Shown here: one piece after another, positions 1-7,138 of the stretch
How the letters are laid out: each line of letters starts with the position of its first letter
How positions within the stretch are numbered: position 1 is the first letter of the stretch
Assembly (NCBI GenBank): GCA_002748015.1
Contig: PDRH01000140.1
Span: forward strand, 1 to 13,661
Reading direction: 5' to 3'
DNA length: 13,661 nt
From: Bacteroidota bacterium
GTDB lineage: Bacteria > Bacteroidota > Bacteroidia > Bacteroidales > CAJPTX01
Translations under genes and position numbers: made by a program
The notes under the pieces: generated by a model
What the model was told of the DNA's origin: nothing
What the model saw: only the letters and a program-made list of their open reading frames with translations
Database searches by the model: none

Positions 1-251
1 CATCGTTCGAAACGCCGCATGAGTACAACTACTTCCGGGTGATCGGTGGCGATGCGGTGGGGATGTCTACGGTGCCGGAGACCATCGTAGCACGGCACTG
101 TGGGATGGAGGTGCTAGCCTTCTCAGTGGTGTCGAACGTGGGGGGCTTGCACTACAAGGAGGAGGTTACGCACGAGGAGGTACAGGAAGTCGGGGCCGTA
201 GCTGGGGAACGGCTATCAAGCCTGCTACATAGGGTGATCGGGCGGCTGTAG
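1..251 (+). CDS. Purine nucleoside phosphorylase, C-terminal part (5' end outside window)
   Basis: Reading frame 3 is open from the window edge to the TAG at 249-251 and encodes about 82 residues. The enzyme splits purine nucleosides with phosphate into free base and (deoxy)ribose 1-phosphate in the cytoplasmic purine salvage pathway. The visible part begins with an FETPHEY segment, matching the family's ETPAE base/ribose loop, and continues with GGDAVGMSTVPE, the near-invariant GADxVGMSTVPE motif of trimeric (class I inosine/guanosine) PNPs. A VVSN segment further on carries the Asn that in the family contacts the purine base. The GTG at 39 is not the true start, because family similarity continues upstream of it. 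A gap of 58 bp separates it from pdxJ, with only a weak promoter-like site between. I cannot choose among family gene names from the C-terminus alone. Confidence 0.9.
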   Translation, partial: SFETPHEYNYFRVIGGDAVGMSTVPETIVARHCGMEVLAFSVVSNVGGLHYKEEVTHEEVQEVGAVAGERLSSLLHRVIGRL

Positions 252-267
252 ATGGGACGCTAGGGGC

Positions 268-275
268 TAAGTTTA
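268..275 (+). promoter_or_regulatory. Weak candidate -7 element before pdxJ
   Basis: The octamer TAAGTTTA matches 7 of 8 positions, counting the two free ones, of the Bacteroidetes -7 consensus TAnnTTTG, and lies 35 bp before the pdxJ start. No convincing -33 TTTG box lies at the expected distance, so pdxJ may simply be read through from the upstream phosphorylase gene. This is a guess from consensus only. Confidence 0.2.
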
Positions 276-309
276 GCATGGACAATAGAACAATAGGTAT
301 ATAGACAGG

Positions 310-1047
310 ATGACACGTCTGAGCGTAAACATCAATAAGATAGCGACGATTCGGAATGCCCGTGGGGGCAATATCCCGGACGTACTGAAGGCGGCACGCT
401 GCGCGCAGGAGTTCGGTGCGCAGGGGATCACGGTTCACCCGCGACCGGATGAGCGGCACATAACCTATAGGGATGCCATGGACCTGCGGGCGGTGGTGAA
501 CACGGAGTTCAACATAGAGGGTAATCCGACCCCGACCTTCGTGGAGCTGGTGAAGCGGGTGCGGCCGGAGCAGGTAACGCTGGTTCCAGATGCGCCGGAT
601 GTGCTGACCTCCAACGCTGGGTGGGACACGATCAACCATGCGGAATTCCTGAGCAAGGTGATAGCGGACCTAAAGGAATGGGGGATGCGGGTGTCCATCT
701 TCGTTGACCCAGACCCGCAGATTGTGGAGGGGGCGGCGAAGGTGGGGGCAGACCGTGTGGAGCTATATACGGAGGCCTACGCCCGTATACACCCCACGTC
801 GCCTGAGGAGGCTATAGAGCCGTACCGGATAGCTGCCCTCCGGGCAAAGGAGCTGGGGTTAATGGTAAATGCGGGGCATGACCTAGACCTGAACAACCTG
901 ACGCACATCGTAAGCGAGATTCCCTTTTTGGCTGAGGTTTCGATAGGGCATGCGCTGATTTCGGATGCGCTCTACCTGGGGCTCGAGGAGACGATACGGC
1001 AGTACCTAGGGTGCATCGCCAAGGGGCAGCGTCTGGGGAATAAGTAA
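310..1047 (+). CDS. pdxJ: Pyridoxine 5'-phosphate synthase PdxJ
   Basis: PdxJ condenses 3-amino-2-oxopropyl phosphate with 1-deoxy-D-xylulose 5-phosphate to make pyridoxine 5'-phosphate, the ring-closing step of the DXP-dependent vitamin B6 pathway in the cytoplasm. The 245-residue protein has normal family length and opens directly with the conserved strand LSVNINKIATIRNARGG. The active-site loop GITVHPRPDERHI gives His43, Arg45 and His50; Glu70 lies in NIEGN, Glu151 in RVELYTE, and His190 in NAGHDLD. The phosphate-binding stretch IGHALISDAL is at about residues 212-221. All expected catalytic positions are present. The ATG at 310 puts the conserved first strand at residue 4. The DUF3109 gene follows after 17 bp, so the two are probably cotranscribed. 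Its substrate DXP is also the substrate of Dxr, encoded 3.6 kb downstream. Confidence 0.97.
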   Translation: MTRLSVNINKIATIRNARGGNIPDVLKAARCAQEFGAQGITVHPRPDERHITYRDAMDLRAVVNTEFNIEGNPTPTFVELVKRVRPEQVTLVPDAPDVLTSNAGWDTINHAEFLSKVIADLKEWGMRVSIFVDPDPQIVEGAAKVGADRVELYTEAYARIHPTSPEEAIEPYRIAALRAKELGLMVNAGHDLDLNNLTHIVSEIPFLAEVSIGHALISDALYLGLEETIRQYLGCIAKGQRLGNK

Positions 1048-1064
1048 GTAAAGGCTATAGTGCT

Positions 1065-1658
1065 ATGGGACGTTGTCAGCGTTTGATTCAGCTAGGGGAT
1101 AAGATAGTAGATGCTCAGATTCTGCGGGCATACTTTGCGTGCGACCTGTCTGCGTGCCGGGGTGCGTGCTGCTTCGAGGGGGATTCGGGGGCACCGCTAG
1201 AGACCGAGGAGATCGTGGCGCTGGACGAGTCGCTGGAGATGCTAAAGCCACTGATGAGCCGCGAGGGGGTGGAGGTCGTAAACCGTGAGGGGGTATGCTT
1301 CCGGGATGGTGATGGGGACTGGGTTACGTCGCTGGTGCGGGGAAATGAATGTGCGTTTAGCTTCCAGGAGGGGGGATGCTACCTATGCGCGGTGGAGCGT
1401 GGTCTGCGGGAGGGGAAGAGCGATGCCCAGAAGCCGATTTCATGCGCTCTGTACCCGATACGGGTTGGGCGCTCGGGGGCGTTCGACCTGCTACGCTACG
1501 ACCGCTGGGAGATCTGCGAGCCTGGGGTGGCCAACGGGGAGCAGCTGGGGATACGGCTGTTTGAGTTCCTGCGGGAGCCGCTGGTGCGCGCCTTTGGGGA
1601 GGAGTTCTATGAGGATCTGGCCCGGGCCGCCGATGAGCTGGGGGAGGGTTGCAGCTAG
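1065..1658 (+). CDS. DUF3109 family cysteine-rich protein
   Basis: This 197-residue protein matches the DUF3109 family, common in Bacteroidetes, whose biochemical role is not established. Near the N-terminus the pattern CDLSACRGACC gives Cys26, Cys31, Cys35 and Cys36, followed by the typical EGDSGAPLE segment. Further cysteines are Cys96 (GNECAF), Cys105 and Cys108 (CYLC), Cys127 in KPISCALYPIR and Cys151 in RWEICEP. The spacing of eight or more conserved cysteines suggests a metal or Fe-S site; that is inference. No signal peptide or membrane segment is visible, so it should be cytoplasmic. Start choice: homologs usually begin close to the IQLGD segment (residues 8-12), so the ATG at 1065 is reasonable. 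It follows pdxJ by 17 bp and is followed by the repeat-containing spacer of the ATPase/nuclease gene. Confidence 0.88.
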   Translation: MGRCQRLIQLGDKIVDAQILRAYFACDLSACRGACCFEGDSGAPLETEEIVALDESLEMLKPLMSREGVEVVNREGVCFRDGDGDWVTSLVRGNECAFSFQEGGCYLCAVERGLREGKSDAQKPISCALYPIRVGRSGAFDLLRYDRWEICEPGVANGEQLGIRLFEFLREPLVRAFGEEFYEDLARAADELGEGCS

Positions 1659-1703
1659 GAGAGGGGGAGGTCGTAGCGCAGAGGGGCTGCTTAGTGGGCA
1701 CAG

Positions 1704-1744
1704 GGGAGGGCGTGGCTCAAGCAGAGCTGGCGCAGAGGCGTTAC
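1704..1744 (+). repeat. Copy A of a direct repeat flanking the ATPase/nuclease gene
   Basis: Positions 1704-1737 align without gaps to 3435-3468 with 30 of 34 bases identical, including the 13-base run CAGAGCTGGCGCA. The adjoining GGCGTTAC (1737-1744) also recurs at 3479-3486, after an 11-bp extra stretch in copy B. This copy ends just before the promoter of the ATPase/nuclease gene, 55 bp upstream of its start. The repeat is intergenic on both sides, so it is not explained by protein conservation. Confidence 0.7.
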
Positions 1745-1751
1745 TTTTTAG

Positions 1752-1759
1752 TACCTTTG
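1752..1759 (+). promoter_or_regulatory. Bacteroidetes-type -7 element for the ATPase/nuclease gene
   Basis: TACCTTTG is an exact match to TAnnTTTG and lies 32 bp before the ATG at 1792. The 10-base context GTACCTTTGC recurs at 3673-3682 in front of the M23 gene. The -33 region has only a poor match (GCTG at 1726-1729), so strength cannot be judged. Confidence 0.6.
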
Positions 1760-1791
1760 CATGAGTTCGTACCAATAAGGCCGATAGCACC

Positions 1792-3407
1792 ATGATGCGA
1801 CAAGAGAAGAGGTGGCCTACGGAGCAGTGGGACTTCAAGGATATCATCACGGGCGACTACCACTACGTCGACCGTACGGCTGAGATGTGGCAACTAGCGC
1901 ACCAGAACCAACTCGTGTTCCTGGCACGTCCGCGCCGTTTTGGGAAGTCGTTGCTGACCACGACTTTTAAGCACTACTTCCAGGGGCGTGAGGAGCTTTT
2001 CAAAGGGCTGAAGGCCGAACGATTGCAGGCGGATAGCGGTAGGCCGTGGGAGAGCTACCCGACGCTACGGTTCGATATATCAAAGAGTAGCGATTCCATA
2101 TCCACGCTGAAGCTGGCTATTGCCCGTAGCATGGAGACCTTCGAAAAAGAGTACAGCGTTTCGTACGATGGAGAACCGATGGATATTGGCGACCGCTTTG
2201 CCTCGCTCCTTGGGGAACTATACAAGAGTACAGGCAAGCAGGTGGTGGTGCTCATCGATGAGTACGATGCGCCCCTTGGCCGAACCCTCGGCGAGGGCCA
2301 GCAGGAGGAGCACGAGGCCTTCAAGAAGCTACTGCGGAGCTTCTACTCGGTGCTGAAGGATTCGCGGACATGCTTCGCTTCGTACTGCTGACAGGGGTGA
2401 GCCAGTTCCGGCAGGTGAGCGTTTTCAGCGGTTTGAACAACATCAACGACATCACCTTCAACCCCGACTACGCTACCATCTGCGGGATCTCGGAGCAGGA
2501 GCTGCACGACACCTTCGACTGGCGGGTGAAGGAATTCGCCGATATGCTGGGGGTGGAGAAAGAGCGCATATACCAGGAGCTGCGCAAGCGCTACGATGGC
2601 TTCCGCTTCACGCAGGCTGAGACGCATGTGTACAACCCATTCAGCCTCATCCGCTGCCTGGCCAACAAGCTCTTCGAGAACTACTGGTTTGATTCTGGGG
2701 TAAGCTCGGTGGTTGCGACGGTGCTGCCGAACTACTGGTACGATTTCCGGAAGCTAAACGGCCCGATTAAAGCCCATAGCTCGCACCTCAAACGCTTCGT
2801 GCCGGAAGAGGTAGACCCCGTGCCCATCCTGTTCCAGACGGGCTACCTGACCGTCGATGGCTACGATCCGTGGGAGAACACCTATACGCTTCGGTTTCCC
2901 AACGAGGAAGTGAAGTGGGCATTCTGGCACGGGGCGATGCCGGAAGCGCTGGGGAAGGGGAATGCCACCAGCTACCGGCAGGAGCTAGACGCAATGGTGG
3001 AACATCTACGGGCGGGGCGCGTGGATGAGCTGATGGATAGCCTGGAGTTCCTGCTATCGACTGTGCCCTACAGCATGGTGTACCATAACCAGCCGACGCG
3101 GGAGGCACAATTCCAGCTGGCGGTGTTCTTCGTGTTCAAGCTGGCAGGGCGGGACGTGCGGGCAGAGATACCCAGCGCACGGGGGCGGAGCGACATCGAG
3201 GTGCATACGGAGGATACGGTCTACATCTTCGAGCTGAAGGTGAAGGGAGCGAAGAAGGGGCGGAAGGCGACACCAGAGGAGGCGATTGCACAGATTAAGG
3301 CGAGGGGGTACGATGCGCCGTACTGGGGGAGCGGCAAGCGGGTGGTGCTGATCGGGATGGCGTTCAACGGACGGACGAAGCGGTTTACGTGGGAGGTGGA
3401 GGGATAA
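1792..3407 (+). pseudogene. AAA-like ATPase with C-terminal PD-(D/E)XK nuclease domain, split by a frameshift
   Basis: Two overlapping frames, 1792-2391 and 2370-3407, together encode one protein of the AAA-ATPase-like/DUF1703 family (AAA-ATP_like plus PDDEXK_9), usually 500-580 residues; the joined product is about 538. The first part has the Walker A variant RPRRFGKSLL (46-55, Lys52 Ser53) and Walker B VVVLIDEYDAPL (Asp156 Glu157). The frame breaks after KDS within 2359-2369; one extra base there would read KDSADMLRFVLLTGVS, the family's normal continuation. The second part carries LLTGVS, RYDGFRF, YNPFSL and FQTGYLT, then the nuclease motif GRSDIEV…YIFELKV (Asp275, Glu288, Lys290 of the second frame). 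All key residues survive, so the lesion is recent or a sequencing error. The family is multicopy in Bacteroidetes and its function is unknown. It has its own promoter and is bounded by a direct repeat on each side. An ATG at 2370 could in principle express the second part alone. Confidence 0.88.
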
Positions 3408-3434
3408 GGGACTTGCTGGCGGGCCACTTGAAAA

Positions 3435-3486
3435 GGGAGGCCGTGGCTCCACCAGAGCTGGCGCAAAGACTTCGCCGCGGCGTTAC
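3435..3486 (+). repeat. Copy B of the direct repeat flanking the ATPase/nuclease gene
   Basis: Bases 3435-3468 match 1704-1737 at 30 of 34 positions (mismatches at 3441, 3450, 3452 and 3466). Then come 11 bases absent from copy A, including part of the palindrome CGCCGCGGCG, and the shared GGCGTTAC ending at 3486. It begins 27 bp after the stop codon of the ATPase/nuclease gene. Together with copy A it delimits a unit of about 1.7 kb. Confidence 0.7.
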
Positions 3487-3632
3487 GGGGATTGCGGTGG
3501 AGCGGCCGGCTCTACATGGATGAGCATGCCGTCCTCCTGTAGCTGGAGGGGGACGGGCTTCTGGAGGGCTTCTTTCTCCGGGAGTATGACGGTTTCCTGG
3601 TTGAGAATCACCTTTGTCTGGAGGATGCAAGG
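3483..3632 (-). pseudogene. Possible 3' remnant of an unidentified gene
   Basis: On the minus strand the frame is open from just after a TAG at 3633-3635 to a TAA at 3483-3485, about 49 codons. It has no ATG at its beginning; a GTG at 3609-3611 would give 42 residues. The translation looks protein-like, with alternating hydrophobic and charged residues (VILNQETVILPEKEALQ, then LQLQEDGMLIHVEP) and a proline-rich tail APPQSP. I do not recognise a family. The stop codon lies within the GGCGTTAC end of repeat copy B, so the repeat may have arrived with, or truncated, a gene here. Chance is a real alternative, since GC-rich antisense frames often stay open this long. Confidence 0.25.
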
Positions 3633-3673
3633 CTATGGCTTAGATGGGTAGCCCCCAGTTCTAATGATTTTCG

Positions 3674-3681
3674 TACCTTTG
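3674..3681 (+). promoter_or_regulatory. Bacteroidetes-type -7 element for the envelope operon
   Basis: TACCTTTG matches TAnnTTTG exactly and shares the 10-base context GTACCTTTGC with the promoter at 1752. It lies 105 bp before the M23 start and is the only strong candidate for driving the downstream genes. A clear -33 TTTG box is not seen around 3649-3651. Confidence 0.55.
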
Positions 3682-3683
3682 CG

Positions 3684-3723
3684 ACCGCCTGGGTGGGTCT
3701 TTCGTGCGACCTGGCGAGGCGGT
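3684..3723 (+). promoter_or_regulatory. Hairpin in the leader of the M23/dxr operon
   Basis: ACCGCCT at 3684-3690 pairs with AGGCGGT at 3717-3723, and inside it GGGTC (3695-3699) can pair with GACCT (3708-3712, one G-T pair), giving a two-segment stem. It starts about where transcription from the -7 element at 3674 should begin, so it would form the 5' end of the mRNA. It could stabilise the transcript or act as an attenuator; no T-run follows, so an intrinsic terminator is less likely. Confidence 0.35.
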
Positions 3724-3785
3724 GTGGACAGGTAGGTGGCTGGGGGTGATTGCCCCGAGCCGTATAAGGATAGATATTTAGCCAG

Positions 3786-4640
3786 ATGGGCGATAGGAGT
3801 ACATCTAGGGGTTTCATGACCCGCATGCGGAGTAAGTACCGGCTCGCAATAACTAATGCGGAGACCTTCGAGGAGGTTTGGGGTACCTTTCTCTCGCGCC
3901 TAAACTTCCTGGTGGCGCTGGGGGCTTTCTTCCTGATAGTTTTCGGGATAGCGTGGTTGCTGATAGCGTTCACGCCGATTCGGTCGTACATCCCGGGCTA
4001 TACGCAGACGGAGCTGAAGGGGGAGATAGTGGAGAATGCGCTCCGGGTGGATTCGCTGAACCGGGAGATGGAGCTTTGGACAAACTACCTTTCGAACCTT
4101 CGAGTCATTTTCAGCGGTGGCAAACCCTCTGCATACATGGGGGACTTAGATTCGGTCATCGACATGGAGACGGTGCATTTCACCCGCTCTGAGGAGGATT
4201 CGCTGCTGCGGGTGCAGGTGGAGCGGGATATGCAGCTGGGGTCTGTGGGCCTGCTGAAGGGGGGGCATAAGGCCTTTGAGCTGTTGCCGCCGCTGCGGGG
4301 CGATATTAGCCGGGGGTTTGACCCATCGTTACAGCACTACGGGGTGGACATCGTCAGTTCTCCGGATGCACAGATTAGCGCGGTGGCGGAGGGGACGGTG
4401 CTGCTGACTGGCTACGATAGGGAGTTTGGGTATATGATGGTAGTGCAGCACCAGTCGGGGTTGGCGTCGGTGTACAAGCACTGCAAGTCGCTGCTGAAGG
4501 AGCAGGGGGCCATGGTACGGGGCGGGGAGCCGGTGGCGATAGTGGGGAATAGCGGCGAGCTATCGAGTGGTCCGCATCTACACTTCGAGCTATGGTTCGA
4601 AGGGCATGTGCTAAACCCCAAGAACTACATACTTTTCTAG
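3786..4640 (+). CDS. Membrane-anchored M23 family metallopeptidase
   Basis: This 284-residue protein is a LytM-type zinc peptidase that should cut peptide cross-links or stem peptides of peptidoglycan in the periplasm. The N-terminus is basic and cytoplasmic (KYRLAITNAETFEEVW is a typical Bacteroidetes start for this group), followed by one transmembrane helix at about 40-62, a short coiled stretch at about 75-105, and the M23 domain from about 165 to the end. The zinc ligands are complete: His184 and Asp188 (HYGVD) and His266 in PHLHFE; His232 (YKHC) and His264 are the catalytic histidines. It is therefore probably an active enzyme, not a degenerate adaptor. The start could also be the ATG at 3816 (residue 11). 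Only 2 bp separate its stop from dxr. Confidence 0.9.
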   Translation: MGDRSTSRGFMTRMRSKYRLAITNAETFEEVWGTFLSRLNFLVALGAFFLIVFGIAWLLIAFTPIRSYIPGYTQTELKGEIVENALRVDSLNREMELWTNYLSNLRVIFSGGKPSAYMGDLDSVIDMETVHFTRSEEDSLLRVQVERDMQLGSVGLLKGGHKAFELLPPLRGDISRGFDPSLQHYGVDIVSSPDAQISAVAEGTVLLTGYDREFGYMMVVQHQSGLASVYKHCKSLLKEQGAMVRGGEPVAIVGNSGELSSGPHLHFELWFEGHVLNPKNYILF

Positions 4641-4642
4641 CG

Positions 4643-5809
4643 ATGCCACAGAAAAAACATCTAGCCATCCTCGGGTCGACGGGTTCTATAGGGCACCAGA
4701 CCCTGGAAGTTGTCCGCATGCATGAGGATCTGTTCCGTGTGGATGTGCTGACAGCCCGCTCGCAGTGGCAGCTGCTGGTGGAGCAGGCGAAGGAGTTCCG
4801 TCCGAAGGCGGTGGTAATACGGGACACGGCATGCTACCCGCAGGTGCTGAAGGCGCTGGAAGGAGAGGGGATAGATGTCTACGCAGGTGAGGAGGCGACC
4901 TACACCCTGGTGCAGGACGAGGACATCAGCATGGTAATCGTGGCGATAGTGGGGTATGCGGGTCTAATTCCTACGGTTCGTGCGCTGGAGGCGGGGAAAA
5001 CGGTGGGGCTTGCCAACAAGGAGGCGCTGGTCGTAGCCGGTGAGCTAGTGATGGGGCTCTCGGCCAAGTACAATGCTCCCATTCTGCCACTGGATAGCGA
5101 GCATTCGGCGATATTCCAATGCCTGGTGGGGGAGCTTTCTCAGCCTGAGCGTCTGATTTTGACGGCTTCTGGTGGTCCCTTCCGGGAGAAGAGCCTAGAA
5201 GAGCTAGAGCGTGTAACCCCCATCGAGGCACTAGCACACCCGGCATGGAATATGGGAGCGAAGATTTCGGTAGATTCAGCCACAATGATGAATAAGGGGC
5301 TGGAGGTAATCGAGGCGCACTGGCTCTTCAACATGCCCTACGATGACATCGAGGTACTGGTGCATCCCCAGGCGATAATCCACTCGATGGTACAGTTCTC
5401 GGATGGTGCGCTGAAGGCGCAGCTGGGTACGCCGGATATGCGCATCCCCATACAATACGCGCTGACCTACCCATACCGCATTCCCTCGCCCGCAAAGCGC
5501 TACGTTTTTGGTCCGGGGGAGGACTTCACCTTTGAGCAACCCGATTTGGACCGTTTCCCCTGCCTTTCGCTGGCCATGGAGGCGGGACGCATGGGGGGTA
5601 ATGCCCCCTGCGCGCTGAATGCGGCCAACGAGGTAGCGGTGTCGGCCTTTCTTAATGGACAGCTTTCCTTCCAGGGGATTCGGACGGTGGTGGAGCGCTC
5701 GCTGGAGACCCTCCCATTCATAGAGGAGCCAAGCCTTGACGACTACGTGGGTACGGACACCTCGGTACGGGAGCAGGCGATGTGGCTAGTGGAGAAACTA
5801 GATTCTTAG
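4643..5809 (+). CDS. dxr: 1-deoxy-D-xylulose 5-phosphate reductoisomerase
   Basis: Dxr (IspC) converts DXP to 2-C-methyl-D-erythritol 4-phosphate with NADPH, the first committed step of the MEP isoprenoid pathway; the products feed undecaprenyl phosphate and menaquinone. The 388 residues match the family length. The NADPH loop LGSTGSIG is at 10-17, NKEALV at 125-130, the metal ligands Asp151 and Glu153 in LDSEHSAIFQCL and Glu221 in NKGLEVIEAH, with SGGPF (177-180) and HPQAIIHSMVQF (241-252) also intact. The frame is open back to 4592 inside the M23 gene, but the ATG at 4643 puts the Rossmann strand at residue 6 as in homologs. rseP follows after 4 bp, an order often seen in Bacteroidetes. Confidence 0.97.
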   Translation: MPQKKHLAILGSTGSIGHQTLEVVRMHEDLFRVDVLTARSQWQLLVEQAKEFRPKAVVIRDTACYPQVLKALEGEGIDVYAGEEATYTLVQDEDISMVIVAIVGYAGLIPTVRALEAGKTVGLANKEALVVAGELVMGLSAKYNAPILPLDSEHSAIFQCLVGELSQPERLILTASGGPFREKSLEELERVTPIEALAHPAWNMGAKISVDSATMMNKGLEVIEAHWLFNMPYDDIEVLVHPQAIIHSMVQFSDGALKAQLGTPDMRIPIQYALTYPYRIPSPAKRYVFGPGEDFTFEQPDLDRFPCLSLAMEAGRMGGNAPCALNAANEVAVSAFLNGQLSFQGIRTVVERSLETLPFIEEPSLDDYVGTDTSVREQAMWLVEKLDS

Positions 5810-5813
5810 CGAC

Positions 5814-7133
5814 ATGGATATTACAATACGGGTTCTACAGTTTCTTCTGAGCCTTTCGATACTGGTTCTCCTGCATGAGCTGGGGCATTTCGTGGCCGCG
5901 CGGCTGTGCGGAGTGCGGGTGGACAAGTTCTACATATTCTTCAACCCGTGGTTCTCGCTCTACAAGCGCCAGGTGGGGCAGACAGAGTTCGGGGTCGGCT
6001 GGTTGCCCCTGGGGGGCTACTGCAAGATCGCTGGCATGGTGGACGAGTCGGTGGATACTGGCCAGCTGAAGGGGGAGGTGCGGCCGGATGAGTTTCGTGC
6101 ACACCCGGCGTGGCAGCGTCTACTAATCATCTCAGGCGGTGTGCTAGTGAACCTCGTACTAGCCTTCCTAATATACGGGGCACTGCTATACTCCAACGGT
6201 AGAAGCTACCTGGCCACGGAGGATGTGCGGTACGGTATAGTGGCGGATTCGATGGCGATGGAGATGGGTTTTCGCCACGGGGATCGGCTGATGGCGATCA
6301 ATGGGGACTCGGTGGAGGACTTCACGGAAATGCTCACGGCGACTATCATTACGCCCGGGGCACGGGTAACCTTCATGCGCGGGGATTCGTCGCATGATAT
6401 TACAATAGACAAGTCGTACCTGCCGGCGCTCCTATCCGGTAGGCAGCTGTTCGGCGTGCGTATGCCCTTCATCGCAGAGAGGGTTGTGGAGGGGTCGGCG
6501 GCGGAATTGGCTGGTCTCCAGAAGGGGGACAGCCTGGTGGCGATAAACGGAATCCCGGCAAGCTTCTTTGATGAGTTCAGGACAGCCATGCTCACACACA
6601 AAGAGGAACAGGTGAGCGTTACGGTTTCACGGTCAGGGCGCGATACGACGCTATGCATAGATGTTCCAGAGACGGGGATAGCCGGTGTGCAAGTCCTGGC
6701 AGACATGGGGCGTTTCTTTACGATAAGCACCAAGTCCTACAGCCTCGGCGGGGCGATGGTAGCAGGGGTAGGGCACGGCTGGAAAAAGCTGGTGGAGTAC
6801 CTCAAGTCGCTCAAGCTGCTGTTCGAGCCTAAGGCGCAGGCGCATAAGTCCATCGGGGGCTTCATATCGATTGGTAAGATTTTCCCGACCTCCTGGGACT
6901 GGACGGTTTTCTGGTCGCTTACGGCCTTCCTCTCGCTGGCGCTAGCGGTGATGAACTTCCTACCGATCCCCGGTCTGGATGGTGGGCATGCGGTCTTCAT
7001 CATCTATGAGATGATAACTGGCCATACACCAAGCGAGCGCTTCATGGTGGCAGCGCAGATTATCGGGATGGGCTTTCTGCTCCTGGTGGTGCTATACGCC
7101 AATGCGAATGATGTAATCAAGCTCTTCAACTAG
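5814..7133 (+). CDS. rseP: RseP-type site-2 intramembrane zinc protease
   Basis: This is an inner-membrane metalloprotease of the S2P family (M50B). In other bacteria RseP cleaves anti-sigma factors within the membrane after a first periplasmic cut, and also signal-peptide remnants. In the 439 residues here, the first helix (about 6-26) carries HELGH at 21-25 (His21, Glu22, His25), followed by the membrane-embedded loop LPLGGYCKIAG (64-74). A second helix lies at about 102-125, then two PDZ domains at roughly 138-200 and 215-285, a third helix near 365-381, the LDG motif in NFLPIPGLDGGH (Asp389), and a last helix at 412-430. All catalytic residues are present. No anti-sigma gene is adjacent; an ECF sigma gene lies 4 kb away on the other strand, but any link is inference. 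Confidence 0.95.
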   Translation: MDITIRVLQFLLSLSILVLLHELGHFVAARLCGVRVDKFYIFFNPWFSLYKRQVGQTEFGVGWLPLGGYCKIAGMVDESVDTGQLKGEVRPDEFRAHPAWQRLLIISGGVLVNLVLAFLIYGALLYSNGRSYLATEDVRYGIVADSMAMEMGFRHGDRLMAINGDSVEDFTEMLTATIITPGARVTFMRGDSSHDITIDKSYLPALLSGRQLFGVRMPFIAERVVEGSAAELAGLQKGDSLVAINGIPASFFDEFRTAMLTHKEEQVSVTVSRSGRDTTLCIDVPETGIAGVQVLADMGRFFTISTKSYSLGGAMVAGVGHGWKKLVEYLKSLKLLFEPKAQAHKSIGGFISIGKIFPTSWDWTVFWSLTAFLSLALAVMNFLPIPGLDGGHAVFIIYEMITGHTPSERFMVAAQIIGMGFLLLVVLYANANDVIKLFN

Positions 7134-7138
7134 CTACC

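Larger units (their letters stand above)
3408..3785. other. 378-bp gene-poor spacer
   Basis: No gene with a normal start fits here. From left to right the stretch holds copy B of the direct repeat, a 10-bp perfect palindrome (CGCCGCGGCG, 3473-3482), a short open frame on the minus strand that looks like a gene remnant, a promoter at 3674 and a hairpin in the leader of the M23 gene. GCTCCACC (3447-3454 region) and GGTGGAGC (about 3496-3503) form an inverted repeat across the palindrome, so the left part could fold. On the plus strand, 3543-3749 is also open but lacks an ATG and shares codon boundaries with the minus-strand frame, so at most one of the two is real. Confidence 0.6.

Noticed and set aside
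166..639. Long minus-strand open frame opposite pnp and pdxJ
   Set aside because: It is antisense to clear pdxJ and phosphorylase coding sequence and its translation has no family features; high GC keeps such frames open.
1285..1850. Several overlapping frames on both strands over the DUF3109 gene
   Set aside because: Their products are rich in Arg, Pro, Gly and Ser and resemble no protein; the DUF3109 frame explains the region fully.
2355..2375. Programmed ribosomal frameshift in the ATPase/nuclease gene
   Set aside because: No X XXY YYZ slippery heptamer, Shine-Dalgarno-like stimulator or clear downstream hairpin is seen, and the family is normally encoded in one frame.
3473..3482. Perfect 10-bp palindrome CGCCGCGGCG as a protein binding site
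   Set aside because: Palindromes of this length made only of G and C are expected by chance in GC-rich DNA, and no partner site was found.
3054..3630. Minus-strand frames at the end of the nuclease gene and into the spacer
   Set aside because: They lie antisense to the PD-(D/E)XK domain and have low-complexity Pro/Arg/Ser translations.
4592..4642. Upstream extension of dxr starting inside the M23 gene
   Set aside because: It adds 17 residues before the conserved Rossmann strand that homologs do not have; the ATG at 4643 fits the family.
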